64,000 nt of DNA from an uncultured Collinsella sp. (GTDB taxonomy: Bacteria > Actinomycetota > Coriobacteriia > Coriobacteriales > Coriobacteriaceae): the NCBI GenBank assembly GCA_958369225.1, contig CATXID010000001.1, forward strand, positions 62,001-126,000. The letters run 5' to 3'. Position numbers and translations under genes: made by a program. The notes under the pieces are model-generated. The model was not told the origin of the DNA. It saw only the letters and a program-made list of their open reading frames with translations, and did no database searches. The number at the start of each line of letters is the position of its first letter. The stretch's first letter is position 1. Shown here piece after piece: positions 24,505 through 33,360 of the stretch.

Positions 24505-26283
24505 CTAGTCGAGGTTCTCGCGGAGCCACTTGATGGCGCCGGCGGGGTCGCGGGTAAGGTCGATATATTCCTTGCCGCGCGGGGCGAGCAGCTTAATGCC
24601 CAGACGATCGGTGTCGGCCTTCATGTCGTTGTAGTAGCTACGAACCTGCGGGGCGAGCACGATAACGTCGTACTGATCCATGATGGCAGTGTGCTGGCCA
24701 TAGGCGCCTGCGGAGGAAGCGATGTTCTCTCCGGTCTGTGCGGCACCTTCCTTGATGGCGTTGGCGAGCATGGCAGAGGTGCCGGCGCCGGCGCACAGGA
24801 CGAGGACCTTCAGGCCGTCGACATCCTTCTTGGCGGATACGTCGGCGGCGGGCTCGGGCTGGTCGGCGACAGGCTTGCTGTCGGCGGCAGCGGCGGTCGG
24901 CTCGACGGAAGCGGTGGCCTGCTCGACAGCGGGCGCAGAGGCGTTGGCGGCGATGGCGGCAGCACCATCGGACTCAAGACCCAGCTCGGCGGCGCGCTCG
25001 GCCTCCTGGTCGCAGAGCAGCTTATCGTATGCCTTCAAGAACGGCAGGTAGATGATAGCGTCCAGCAAGATGATGATCGCGACAAATACCAGGGCGATAA
25101 GCTGGAAGTTCGTGGTGATGAAAATGCCGATGGGGGCGGGGGTGGCCCAAGGCACCACGAAGGAGAAGCCGTTCATGCCCACGTTATCGATAAAGAACTT
25201 GGCAACACTCACGTTGACGCAACCGGCGGCAACAAAGGGGATGAGCATGTAGGGGTTAAGGATCATCGGCGCGCCAAAGAGCAGCGGTTCGTTGACGGCG
25301 AAGGCAACAGGAACAATCGAGGCCTTACCGACGGCTTTGAGCTGCTTGGACTTCATAAAGAGAATCAGCAGAAGCGGCACGATGAACGTGGCGCCGGTGC
25401 CGCCGAACTCACCCACGAGCGACATGTTAAAGGTGAGGGAGTGGGCGGGGTGACCGCCTGCCAGCAGAACCTGCAGGTTCTCGGCCTGGTTGGCAAGACG
25501 GATGGGGTCGATGCCCGGCTGGACGATCGAGGGGCCGTGGACGCCGATGAACCAGAAGAACGCGGTGGCTGCCTGGATAAGGATAAGGCCAGGATAGGTT
25601 TCTGCAGCGGTGAAGAGCGGGGAGAGCAGTTTGATAAGCAGCTCGGAGAACGGAACGCCCATGAGGTTGCGCACGATGACATCGATGATGCCGCAGATGA
25701 TGACGGCACCGCCAAAGGGGATAATGTCGCGGAAGTTCTGAGCGATGGCGCCCGGGACCTCCTTGGGCAGCTTAATGGTCAGATCGCGCGAGACGCAGAA
25801 TTTGTAGACCCACACGGTAATGAACGCGGCGATATAGGCCGAGAACAGACCGCGCGTGCCCATGCTGGTGCAATCGAAGACCGAAAGTTCGGAGCCGTTG
25901 AACTTGGTGGTGAACTGCGTGACTGCGAGCAGCAGCATGCTGCACTGGGCGGCAACCATGGTGGAGCCGTCGTTGAGCACCTTGCCGGCGGGCATGCGAC
26001 GGTTCATGGAAGCCGTAAAGTTCTTGGCGGTGGTGCCGGCAACCATGATGCCCATGACGCCCATGGTGAAGTTGTACAGCTTGTTGCACCAGTCGATGAG
26101 CGGCTGGGGCAGCGTGATGCCAACTACGCCAGGAAGGGTGGCAATCAGTAGGAAGATCGAAGAGGTGAGGACGATGGGCATGCACCCAAGGAATCCGTCC
26201 TTAATGGCCTGGAGGTAGATGTTCCTCGAGATCTTCTCAAAGAACGGTTGATGCTTTTCGAGCATCTTTACGATGGCGTCCAT
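24505..26283 (-). CDS. Lactose/cellobiose-type PTS transporter, fused IIC-IIB (module 1)
   Basis: The 592-residue protein has a lactose-family IIC domain (~1-430; N-terminus EKHQPFFEKISRNIYLQAIK, GVHGPSIVQPGIDPI and VNEPLLFGAPMILNP). A ~65-residue Ala/Glu-rich linker is followed by a IIB domain with the phosphocysteine loop VLVLCAGAGTSAMLANAI. The GVHGPSI-VQP part differs from EPAIAA in the second copy, so the substrate may differ. It needs a IIA, which could be LacF. The gene is preceded by LacI-type operators and is divergent from lacI1. Confidence 0.85.
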   Translation of the reverse strand: MDAIVKMLEKHQPFFEKISRNIYLQAIKDGFLGCMPIVLTSSIFLLIATLPGVVGITLPQPLIDWCNKLYNFTMGVMGIMVAGTTAKNFTASMNRRMPAGKVLNDGSTMVAAQCSMLLLAVTQFTTKFNGSELSVFDCTSMGTRGLFSAYIAAFITVWVYKFCVSRDLTIKLPKEVPGAIAQNFRDIIPFGGAVIICGIIDVIVRNLMGVPFSELLIKLLSPLFTAAETYPGLILIQAATAFFWFIGVHGPSIVQPGIDPIRLANQAENLQVLLAGGHPAHSLTFNMSLVGEFGGTGATFIVPLLLILFMKSKQLKAVGKASIVPVAFAVNEPLLFGAPMILNPYMLIPFVAAGCVNVSVAKFFIDNVGMNGFSFVVPWATPAPIGIFITTNFQLIALVFVAIIILLDAIIYLPFLKAYDKLLCDQEAERAAELGLESDGAAAIAANASAPAVEQATASVEPTAAAADSKPVADQPEPAADVSAKKDVDGLKVLVLCAGAGTSAMLANAIKEGAAQTGENIASSAGAYGQHTAIMDQYDVIVLAPQVRSYYNDMKADTDRLGIKLLAPRGKEYIDLTRDPAGAIKWLRENLD

Positions 26284-26384
26284 AGAGCTCCTTTGCTGCT
26301 CGATGCGCGATGCATGTGGATGGAACTGGTCGTCGATGGATGGTCAGGACTGCCCGGAAACCTTCCTGCTTAAGGAAGGCATTG

Positions 26385-26429
26385 CGAAATGACAACGTTG
26401 TCATTTCGTTAATGACAACGTAAGACATT
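26385..26429 (-). promoter_or_regulatory. LacI operators between PTS module 1 and its regulator
   Basis: A perfect 24-bp palindrome at 26385-26408 has core AATGACAACGTTGTCATT. A degenerate second copy follows at 26411-26429. The core AACGTT is shared with operators at the second lac module. Confidence 0.65.
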
Positions 26430-26473
26430 TTTGGAAGAGCAACAAGGATATACGGGTGAGTGGTCGATATTGT

Positions 26474-26485
26474 CCGGTAAACGGT
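26474..26485 (-). promoter_or_regulatory. CCGTT box (inverted) upstream of lacI1
   Basis: CCGGTAAACGGT is the inverted single form of the recurrent ACCGTTYACSGG box. Confidence 0.35.
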
Positions 26486-26558
26486 TGATTTATCAGTCAG
26501 GCAGGTAGTGTATGCTAGAACGCAAAAAGCAAGCGATGCAAAACCGACTGGAGAAGCA

Positions 26559-27569
26559 GTGGCAACGATGGACAAGAAAAACGTCTCGATGAACGATGTG
26601 GCGATTGCCGCGGGTGTTTCTCTCAAGACGGTTTCGCGTGTGATCAACGAGCCCGATAGCGTGCGAGAGTCGACACGCGATAAGGTCCATTCCGCAATGG
26701 AGACACTCGGGTTTCGAACTAACTTTGCCGCGCGTTCACTCAAGTTGGGCCGTTACGGGTGCATCGGCGTGGTGCTGTTCCACTTGTCGGGCGGCAACGT
26801 GGACATGATTGACGGTATCGCCGATGCCGCCGAAGAGCGAGGCTTTGCGCTCACGATGATTAAAAAGCGGGCGGGGGAGAAGATGACCCTTGCCGAAGCG
26901 GCACGTAGGATGTCGCAGCTTCCCGTCGACGGCATGATTTTCAACCTGCGTCAGATGGTCGATGACTTTGATACCTTTGAGGCGCCGAAAGACCTCAAGA
27001 CGGTGATTATTACGCCGATGGAGCATCCTACCTGCTCCACCGTCAGTGACGACCAAGAGGACGGCGCGCGCATGGCGTGCGAGTACTTCTTGGATCATGG
27101 TCACAAGAACGTGTATTTCGTTTCGGGTAAAAAAGAGTCACTGTCGAGCCAGTGCCGTATGAAAGGTTGGCGTGCGGCACTCGAGGCGCGTGGCATTGAG
27201 CCGCCCGAGCCTCTGCAAGGCGATTGGAATGCGGATAGTGGCTATGCCGCGGGCCTTGTGCTTGCCGATAAGCCCGATTGCACGGCGGTCCTCGCTGCTA
27301 ACGACTGCATGGCAAACGGCGTGATGATGGCTCTACGTGACAAAGGGCTCAGTGTGCCCGACGACGTGTCCGTGATCGGCTTCGACGATGAGCTCTACAA
27401 GACGATTCCCAACTCGATTCTGACGTCGGTGAAGTTTCGCCACCGCGAGCTGGGCATCCGTGCGCTTAACGAGGTCGTCGCAGGTCTGGAAGCCCCGAGC
27501 TCCAGAAGCCGTACGCTCGTCTCGGGCGTGTTGGTCGAGCGTTCCAGCGTAAAGGACCTGCGGGCGTAA
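26559..27569 (+). CDS. LacI family regulator of lac module 1
   Basis: The 336-residue protein has a LacI-type helix-turn-helix (SMNDVAIAAGVSLKTVSRVI), hinge region FRTNFAARSLKLGRYGCIGV and a periplasmic-binding-protein-like effector domain. A short AANDCMANGVMMALRD motif is typical of the family. It diverges from the PTS-lacG operon, with operators between them, so it is probably that operon's repressor. GTG 26559 has GGAG 5 nt upstream; ATG 26568 is the alternative. Two paralogues are at 31547 and 41369. Confidence 0.88.
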   Translation: MATMDKKNVSMNDVAIAAGVSLKTVSRVINEPDSVRESTRDKVHSAMETLGFRTNFAARSLKLGRYGCIGVVLFHLSGGNVDMIDGIADAAEERGFALTMIKKRAGEKMTLAEAARRMSQLPVDGMIFNLRQMVDDFDTFEAPKDLKTVIITPMEHPTCSTVSDDQEDGARMACEYFLDHGHKNVYFVSGKKESLSSQCRMKGWRAALEARGIEPPEPLQGDWNADSGYAAGLVLADKPDCTAVLAANDCMANGVMMALRDKGLSVPDDVSVIGFDDELYKTIPNSILTSVKFRHRELGIRALNEVVAGLEAPSSRSRTLVSGVLVERSSVKDLRA

Positions 27570-27586
27570 ACGTGCTCGGCCTGTTC

Positions 27587-27728
27587 GTCTCGATCGGTAA
27601 CAAGTAGGATCGAAAACCTCGGCTAGATGTTACAGATTGAGATTTTGTCTACCCAGCCATCATCTTTGTCTTGATCTGTAACAGTTAGACGGCCAAAAGC
27701 GAGTCAGATGTTACAGATCGAGACAAAC
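27587..27728. repeat. Pair of palindromic units TCTGTAACA-N25-TGTTACAGA (right flank of lac module 1)
   Basis: Unit 3 is 27587-27643 and unit 4 is 27665-27728. Both have the same arms and a 25-nt loop as units 1 and 2. Unit 4 and unit 2 share the extended TGTTACAGATCGAGACAAAC right arm. The pair lies between the convergent ends of lacI1 and the second lacG. Confidence 0.7.
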
Positions 27729-27749
27729 GAACGCGGCCCAGCCCGCCCA

Positions 27750-27810
27750 AAAACAAAAACGGCGGATACGACCAAGGATGCTGAAGCATCTACCGGGAAG
27801 GTCGTATCCG
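27750..27810 (-). terminator. Terminator of lac module 2
   Basis: On the minus strand CGGATACGACC pairs with GGTCGTATCCG around an inner GATGCTTCAGCATC palindrome, followed by a T-rich tract (GTTTTTGTTTTT). Confidence 0.7.
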
Positions 27811-27904
27811 TCACACGGAAAGAGGTGCATGGACGCAGCGCCCATGCGATCGGGAATGGTAAGGTGCACGGCGGCGTGATGGTCACGGCGGCCGATGGCG
27901 TTAA

Positions 27905-29344
27905 CTAGTCCAGACGACGGGTCTGTGCCACGTGCTTATACCAGTATGCGCTTGCCTTGGGCGTGCGCTTCTGGGTTTCAAAGTCAACGTAGAAGAAGCC
28001 ATAACGCTTGTTGTAGCCATTAGTCCAGGAGAACTGATCCTGCAGGCTCCACAGGAAGTAGCCGCCCACGTTGACGCCCACCTCCATGGCCTTGAGCAGC
28101 CAGCGCAGGTGCTGCTCGATGTAGTCGATGCGCGGCTGGTCGTCCACAAAACCGTCCTTGTAGGGGTCCTTGTAGCCCATGCCGTTCTCGGTGATGAAGA
28201 TCTGCTTGTAGTTGGGGTAGCGCTGCTTAATGTAGACGAGCAGATCGAACAGGCCCTCGGGATAGATGATCCAGTCCCAGTCGGTGGTGGGGATGCCGGG
28301 CTTGTTCACGTGCTCGCCAATGCCCTTGACGCGCCAGCGGCCGGTGCCCTTCTCGCCCGTGCCGTTGTGGTGCAGGTCGTTCTCGCCATCGTAAGCCTTC
28401 AAGAAACGGCACTGGTAGTTGTTAACGCCCAGGTAATCGTTGTAGAGCGCAGCCTCGCGCATAATCTCGAGGTCCTCGTCCAGGATCTCGATGGTGCCGC
28501 CCGAGACGGCAGCCAGACGGTTGGCGCACTCGAGGGTGTCGGGCGCGTAGTCGCCGCGGAAGGTGGCGTCGAGCAAAAACTGGTTTTGCAGCACGTGCTC
28601 GTTGTTGGCGGCCTTGATGTCGGCGGGGTCGTTCTCGTTGAGCGGGTACTTGAACTCCAACGACTGAATGACGCCGATTTTGCCCTTAAAGCCGCCGTTG
28701 TGGAAGGCCAGCACTGCCTTGGCGTGGGCGAGCATCATGTTGTGCTCGCACTGGAAGGCCTCGGCAAGATGCGCCTTGACGCCACCGGGGAAGGTGCCCT
28801 CGATGTAGGTGTTGGAGGCATCGGCCCAAATCTCGTTAAAGGTGAACCAGTAGGTTACCTGGTCGGCGTACTCCTTAAAGCAGAAGGTGGCAAAGTCCAC
28901 AAAGGCGTCGATAGTCTCGCGGTTGAGGAAATCGCCCTTCTCAAAGAGGGGAAGCGGCGTATCGAAGTGATGCAGCGTGACGAACGGCTCAACATGGTGC
29001 TTATGGCACTCGGCGAAGAGATCGTGGTAGAACTGGACGCCCTCGGGGTTGATTTCGCCGATGCCGTTGGGGAAGATGCGGCTCCAGGCAATGGAGAGGC
29101 GAATGCCGTTGATGCCGAACTCCTCGCACAGCTCCAAGTCGACGGGGTACTGGTTGTAGAAGTCCGAAGCGGGATCGGGGGAAAAGCGCCCCTGGGCCTC
29201 CAGGAAGTCGTCCCAGGCAACCTTGCCCTTACCGTGAGTGCGGGTCTCGCCCTCTACCTGGTAGGCAGCAGTGGCGCCGCCAAAGACAAAGTCCTCGGGA
29301 AACTGCGCGGGCGGGTTGGTGACGCTAGCAGGGTTAACGGACAT
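27905..29344 (-). CDS. lacG: 6-phospho-beta-galactosidase, GH1 (module 2)
   Basis: The 479-residue enzyme has all LacG hallmarks: FVFGGATAAYQVEGETRTHG, DPASDFYNQYPVDLELCEEF, the acid/base Glu in TYWFTFNEIWAD, the nucleophile Glu in FITENGMGYK and SLQDQFSWTNGYNKRYGFFY for phosphate binding. It hydrolyses lactose-6-phosphate to glucose and galactose-6-phosphate. It is 70 bp downstream of lacE in the same direction. The N-terminus has a short extra NPASVTNPPAQ segment compared with copy 1. Confidence 0.88.
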   Translation of the reverse strand: MSVNPASVTNPPAQFPEDFVFGGATAAYQVEGETRTHGKGKVAWDDFLEAQGRFSPDPASDFYNQYPVDLELCEEFGINGIRLSIAWSRIFPNGIGEINPEGVQFYHDLFAECHKHHVEPFVTLHHFDTPLPLFEKGDFLNRETIDAFVDFATFCFKEYADQVTYWFTFNEIWADASNTYIEGTFPGGVKAHLAEAFQCEHNMMLAHAKAVLAFHNGGFKGKIGVIQSLEFKYPLNENDPADIKAANNEHVLQNQFLLDATFRGDYAPDTLECANRLAAVSGGTIEILDEDLEIMREAALYNDYLGVNNYQCRFLKAYDGENDLHHNGTGEKGTGRWRVKGIGEHVNKPGIPTTDWDWIIYPEGLFDLLVYIKQRYPNYKQIFITENGMGYKDPYKDGFVDDQPRIDYIEQHLRWLLKAMEVGVNVGGYFLWSLQDQFSWTNGYNKRYGFFYVDFETQKRTPKASAYWYKHVAQTRRLD

Positions 29345-29414
29345 GATGAAATATCCAATCGTCTAAATCGAAGGGCCAGCCGGCTGTTGATGGTCGGCTG
29401 GCCCTGAGCGTTAC

Positions 29415-31190
29415 TTACTTCGAAAGCTGCTCGGAGACGAAGGCGAGAGATTTGTCGCCGTTCTGGGAGAGCTCGATGTACTGCTTACCGCGGCAGGCGA
29501 CGCACTTGTTGCCCACGCGCTCGCAGTCCTTCTGCAGGTCGGCCAGGTAGCTGGCAGCCTGCGGGGCCAGGACGACCAGATCAAAGTCGGGGAGCATGTC
29601 CACGTGGTTGCCATAGGCCTCGGCAGCGGTTTCAAGATCGATGCCGCGCTCCTTGGCAGCCTTGGCCAGTGCGTTGGCGAGCAGGCCCGAGGTACCGCCG
29701 CCCTGGCAGAGCACGAGCACGCGCTTGCCGTTGAGGTCGCTGGCGGTCGTTGCCTCGGCAGCGGGTGCTGCGGAAGCGGCGGGGGCATCGGCCTTCACGG
29801 CCTCGGCAGCAGCGCCGGCGGCAACGCTCTTGGCGTCAGCCTTGCCCTGGAAGGCATCGTTGAGCTTGGCGGCCTTCTCGGCGTTCTTGGCGGCGAGCTC
29901 CTCCTGGGAAATCTCGGCCTCCTCGGCGCACTTCTGGGCGTCATAGGCACGGAAGAACGGGTAGTACAGAGCGAAGTCGACGACCAGGATAAGGGCGAGC
30001 ATCACAAAGGCGAGCGGTTGGAAGCCCAGGCCCATGATGGTGCCGATGGGGCCGGGGACGGTCCAGGGCAGGGTGTACATAAAGCCGTTCATGCCCAAGA
30101 AGTCGATAAAGATCTTGAGGATCCAGATGTTGGCGATCGGGGCAAAGACAAACGGGACAAAGAAGACGGGGTTGAGCACGATGGGCGCGGCGAACAGCAG
30201 CGGCTCGTTGACGGCAAAGCAGACGGGGACGATGGCGGCCTTACCGACGGCGCGCATCTCCTGAGACTTGGCCAGGAAGCAGAACATAAAGACCAGGACG
30301 AGCGTGGCGCCGGTGCCGCCCATGCAGACGACGAAGTACTGGGCACCCTGGGTCAGGACAGCGGAAGCGTGCTGACCGGCCTGGAACGCAGCCAGGTTGT
30401 CGGTCATGTTGGCAACGAGAGCGGCAGCGATGGCGGGCTCGACGATCGAGGGGCCGTGGACGCCGACGAACCAGAACAGGCTCATGGCGCCGTAGATCAC
30501 AGCGAGGCCGATGTAGCCGTCGGCAGCGGTGAACAGGGGCTGGAACACCTGGATGACGCCCTGGGCAAAGCAGAAGCCAAAAGCAGCGCGGAAGACGATG
30601 TCAAAGACCCAAAAGACGGTGATGCAGACGGAGAAGGGGATGATGTCCTTAAAGGTCTGCGAGATGTTAGGCGGAACCTGCTCGGGCATCTTGACGGTGA
30701 TGTTGCGCTTAATGAAGAACTTGTAGATGATGCCGGTCACAAACGCAGCGATAAAGGCGGTCAGCAGGCCTTTGGAACCAAGGTAGGTGGTGTTGAAGCC
30801 GCTGGCAGCGTCCGTGGCGATCGTGTCGCTCGAAAGGAGCAAGAAACCGATGATGGCCGCGCACATGCACGAGATAAAGTTGATCTGGTTGTTCTTGGGC
30901 AGGTCGCGGTTCTGAGCGTCGGCGAAGTGCTTGGCCGTGGTGGCAGCGCAGGCGATGGCCAGGATACCCATGGAGTAGTTGTAGCACTTCCACAGGGCGT
31001 TGTTGATGTCATCGGGCCAGTAGAAACCCCAGATGTTGGGGACCGAGGCTACCAGGCAGAAGATGGACGAGAAGATGATGATGGGGATGACGGAGATAAA
31101 GCCGTCGCGAATCGCCTTGAGGTACTTGTTGCGGGCGATCGCGTTGAAAAAGGGCTGGCCTTTTTCGATGGTGGCGATGAGTTGCTCCAT
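29415..31190 (-). CDS. lacE: Lactose-specific PTS transporter, fused IIC-IIB
   Basis: The 591-residue protein follows LacE closely: EKGQPFFNAIARNKYLKAIR, SSIFCLVASVPNIWGFYWPD, and GVHGPSIVEPAIAAALVANM in the IIC domain (~1-430). The IIB domain after an Ala/Lys-rich linker has VLVLCQGGGTSGLLANALAK with the phosphorylated Cys. It imports lactose as lactose-6-phosphate. Operators of LacI type lie upstream and it diverges from lacI2. LacF (32766) supplies the IIA function. Confidence 0.9.
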   Translation of the reverse strand: MEQLIATIEKGQPFFNAIARNKYLKAIRDGFISVIPIIIFSSIFCLVASVPNIWGFYWPDDINNALWKCYNYSMGILAIACAATTAKHFADAQNRDLPKNNQINFISCMCAAIIGFLLLSSDTIATDAASGFNTTYLGSKGLLTAFIAAFVTGIIYKFFIKRNITVKMPEQVPPNISQTFKDIIPFSVCITVFWVFDIVFRAAFGFCFAQGVIQVFQPLFTAADGYIGLAVIYGAMSLFWFVGVHGPSIVEPAIAAALVANMTDNLAAFQAGQHASAVLTQGAQYFVVCMGGTGATLVLVFMFCFLAKSQEMRAVGKAAIVPVCFAVNEPLLFAAPIVLNPVFFVPFVFAPIANIWILKIFIDFLGMNGFMYTLPWTVPGPIGTIMGLGFQPLAFVMLALILVVDFALYYPFFRAYDAQKCAEEAEISQEELAAKNAEKAAKLNDAFQGKADAKSVAAGAAAEAVKADAPAASAAPAAEATTASDLNGKRVLVLCQGGGTSGLLANALAKAAKERGIDLETAAEAYGNHVDMLPDFDLVVLAPQAASYLADLQKDCERVGNKCVACRGKQYIELSQNGDKSLAFVSEQLSK

Positions 31191-31249
31191 GCAATGCTCC
31201 TAAGAGTCGGTGGGTTAGCAACGATGGTAGCTTTTGGCGTTCGGTTGCC

Positions 31250-31271
31250 AAAATGTTGACGTTGCCATTTT
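31250..31271 (-). promoter_or_regulatory. LacI operator near lacE
   Basis: AAAATGTTGACGTTGCCATT begins a 22-bp imperfect palindrome centred on ACGT. A second site is at 31371-31388. Confidence 0.55.
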
Positions 31272-31370
31272 GCGACACAAAAAAGACGCGAACCGGTGGT
31301 TCCTGTGCCTGCGAACCGTCGATTCCTTATGCGTAAACGTTTGAGCCGCCCGGTGGCTCTGTGTTTGCAC

Positions 31371-31388
31371 AATGGCAACGTTAACATT
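31371..31388 (+). promoter_or_regulatory. Second LacI operator, lacE-lacI2 intergenic
   Basis: AATGGCAACGTTAACATT is an 18-bp palindrome with four mismatched positions. It shares the AACGTT centre with module 1 operators. Two sites about 120 bp apart would allow looping. Confidence 0.55.
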
Positions 31389-31400
31389 TGGGCGCCAAAA

Positions 31401-31434
31401 GCCGTTTGGGGAAGCAAAAATGTCGGTGAACGGT
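31401..31434 (-). promoter_or_regulatory. CCGTT box upstream of lacI2/lacE
   Basis: CGGTGAACGGT at 31424-31434 is an inverted CCGTTCAC box. GCCGTTT at 31401-31407 lies nearby in the opposite orientation. Confidence 0.35.
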
Positions 31435-31546
31435 AGGTTTTGGGTGGTGAGCGTATGGTGGGGGAGGCGTTGGATATACTTGAAGGCGTTAAAAATGACT
31501 GCGTAGGGTGCCACCAATGGCATCGTCGACATAGAAAGATCGACCT

Positions 31547-32551
31547 ATGGCCGCTGTTAAAAAATCGGTTTCCGTTAAGGATGTGGCGCGTCTCGCGGGC
31601 GTCTCGGAGCAGACAGTCTCGCGTACGGTGCACGATTCGCCCAGCGTGCGCCCCGAGACCAAGGAGCGCGTGCGTGCCGCCATGCGCGAGCTGGGGTATC
31701 GCCCCAATTTTGCCGGTCGATCGCTGCGCCGCGGCAAGTTTAAGACCGTCGGCGTCGCCATGTTCAACATTACCGGCACCGGCAATCTCGACCGTATGGA
31801 GGGCTTTGCCGCCGCCGCCGACAAACACGGCTATGCCATCACCCTCACTAAAGTAGATGGACACCCCTATACCCTCGAGAGCGCATCGTCGCGTATGAGC
31901 GCACTGCCGGTGGACGGTATAGTCGTGATTATGAACCGCATGCCGGCGGACTTTGGCACCTTTGAGCCGCTGCCCGGTATGCAGACGGTGCTCGTTACCA
32001 TGCTGGAGCACCCGCTGTGCTCGACGGTCGATAACGACCAGTTCGATTGCTCGCGCCAGGTGGTCGAGTACTTGCTGGAGCAGGGGCACAAGACCGTGCA
32101 CTTTATCTCGTGCCCCGAGCGCTCGCTTTCGGGCATGCGGCGCGAGGAAGGCTGGCGTGAGACATTGCGTGCGCATGGCATTGAGCCACCGCAGCTCGTC
32201 CGTGGCGACTGGACGGCGCAGAGTGGATATGCTGCCGGCCAGGTGCTTGCGGATGATCCGACCTGCACGGCCATTTATGCCTCCAACGATGCCATGGCAT
32301 ATGGCTGTATCCGTGGGCTCGAGTCGCGCGGGAAGTGCGTGCCCCAGGACGTGAGCGTGGTGGGTGTTGACGATAGTCTGGGCGATATCGTGCCCGACCG
32401 TCGCCTGACCACGGTGCGCTTTGACAACAAGCGCGTCGGCATGTGGGCGGTCGACAAGATTGCCGGCGCCGAGGGCGTTGCGCCCGGTGTGGAGCACAGG
32501 CTGTTTCCGGGCGTGCTCGTCGAGGGCGATACGGTGCGCGATGTACGCTAG
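31547..32551 (+). CDS. LacI family regulator of lac module 2
   Basis: The 334-residue protein has a LacI helix-turn-helix (SVKDVARLAGVSEQTVSRTV), a hinge-helix region (YRPNFAGRSLRRGKFKTVGV) and the ligand domain ending in VPQDVSVVGVDDSLGDIVPD. It diverges from lacE-lacG with two operators between, and probably represses that operon. ATG 31547 has AGAAAG upstream. The ~214-bp gap to lacF contains a tandem CCGTT box. Confidence 0.88.
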   Translation: MAAVKKSVSVKDVARLAGVSEQTVSRTVHDSPSVRPETKERVRAAMRELGYRPNFAGRSLRRGKFKTVGVAMFNITGTGNLDRMEGFAAAADKHGYAITLTKVDGHPYTLESASSRMSALPVDGIVVIMNRMPADFGTFEPLPGMQTVLVTMLEHPLCSTVDNDQFDCSRQVVEYLLEQGHKTVHFISCPERSLSGMRREEGWRETLRAHGIEPPQLVRGDWTAQSGYAAGQVLADDPTCTAIYASNDAMAYGCIRGLESRGKCVPQDVSVVGVDDSLGDIVPDRRLTTVRFDNKRVGMWAVDKIAGAEGVAPGVEHRLFPGVLVEGDTVRDVR

Positions 32552-32611
32552 GGTGCGGACCTGTTTGGGTTGCCGATAATTGTGTTTGATATTGTTCGGA
32601 TTGGTTTAAAA

Positions 32612-32640
32612 GCCGTTCACGGGCGAAAAGCAACCGTTCA
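32612..32640 (+). promoter_or_regulatory. Tandem CCGTT box upstream of lacF
   Basis: GCCGTTCACGGG at 32612-32623 and ACCGTTCA at 32633-32640 are spaced exactly 21 bp, the third case of this arrangement. Confidence 0.45.
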
Positions 32641-32765
32641 TAGCTCGAAATTGCATTTTGCGCTGTTCTTTTTTGTTTGAATGTTACTGTTCCTACCATA
32701 CACAACGCAGCGCGTATGCCCGGACGCGATGCTCTCCGTTGGTTCATATGTGAAAGGAACGCAAT

Positions 32766-33104
32766 ATGGCAACCAAAGAAGAAATCTCGATGGTTGGATT
32801 CGAGATTGTCGCATACGCGGGCGACGCCCAGACTGATCTGCTTGCAGCGCTCGATGCTGCTCGCGAGGGCGATTTTGAGAAGGCCGAGCAGCTGCACAAG
32901 GGTGCGAGCGATGCGCTCATCGGCGCTCACGACACGCAGACCAAGCTGCTTTCGCAGGAGGCCGGCGGTGGCGAGATGGAGATGACCTTCATCATGGCCC
33001 ATGCTCAGGATACTCTCATGACCACCATGATCCTGGAGAAGCAGACCCGCTTTACCATTGATGCCTATAAGCGCATCGCCGCACTCGAAGCTAAGCTCGC
33101 CTAA
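32766..33104 (+). CDS. lacF: Lactose-type PTS subunit IIA
   Basis: The 112-residue helical protein matches LacF: EEISMVGFEIVAYAGDAQTD at the N-terminus and the active-site segment FIMAHAQDTLMTTMI, where the His is phosphorylated by HPr and the Asp three residues later holds the trimer metal. It donates phosphate to the IIB domain of lacE and possibly of the module 1 transporter. It has its own promoter region and terminator, so one IIA can serve both transporters. Confidence 0.9.
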   Translation: MATKEEISMVGFEIVAYAGDAQTDLLAALDAAREGDFEKAEQLHKGASDALIGAHDTQTKLLSQEAGGGEMEMTFIMAHAQDTLMTTMILEKQTRFTIDAYKRIAALEAKLA

Positions 33105-33131
33105 CGAGTCCTCACAACCAAGTCCCCTTCC

Positions 33132-33165
33132 AAAAACCCTGCCGCTACCCGCGGCAGGGTTTTTC
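33132..33165 (+). terminator. Terminator after lacF
   Basis: AAAAACCCTGCCGC pairs perfectly with GCGGCAGGGTTTTT around a short loop and ends in a T-run. Confidence 0.88.
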
Positions 33166-33177
33166 TGTCCTCCTCCA

Positions 33178-33244
33178 AGTTGCGGTGAAATAGGGACTGA
33201 ATAGGGGCCGGCGGGCGCAAAACAATCCCTATTCCACCGCAACT
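33178..33244. repeat. Imperfect inverted repeat AGTTGCGGTGAAATAGGGA
   Basis: Arms 33178-33196 and 33226-33244 pair with one mismatch. A partial TAGTCATTGGGGAC repeat (33255-33268), shared with 17113 and 38054, is directly adjacent. This looks like a dispersed-repeat landing site. Confidence 0.55.
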
Positions 33245-33360
33245 CATCCCGTGATAGTCATTGGGGACAGTCTTGGTGCGCTCCGTTCGTCCTCCCGTTC
33301 GATTTTTGCTCGGTGGGTATACTTCCTTTCGCATTAACGCCGGACTGAGGAGGTATCCAA

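Noticed and set aside
24691..26151. Long plus-strand open frame opposite the module 1 PTS gene
   Set aside because: Mirror frame of the PTS gene without any domain motif or ribosome site.
22776..27728. CRISPR-like array from repeated TGTTACAGATC arms
   Set aside because: The repeats are inverted, not direct. Loops are conserved in sequence and occur in only two pairs, so there is no repeat-spacer pattern and no cas genes.
29604..31259. Long plus-strand open frame opposite lacE
   Set aside because: Antisense mirror of lacE with low-complexity, Gly/Asp/Glu-rich composition.
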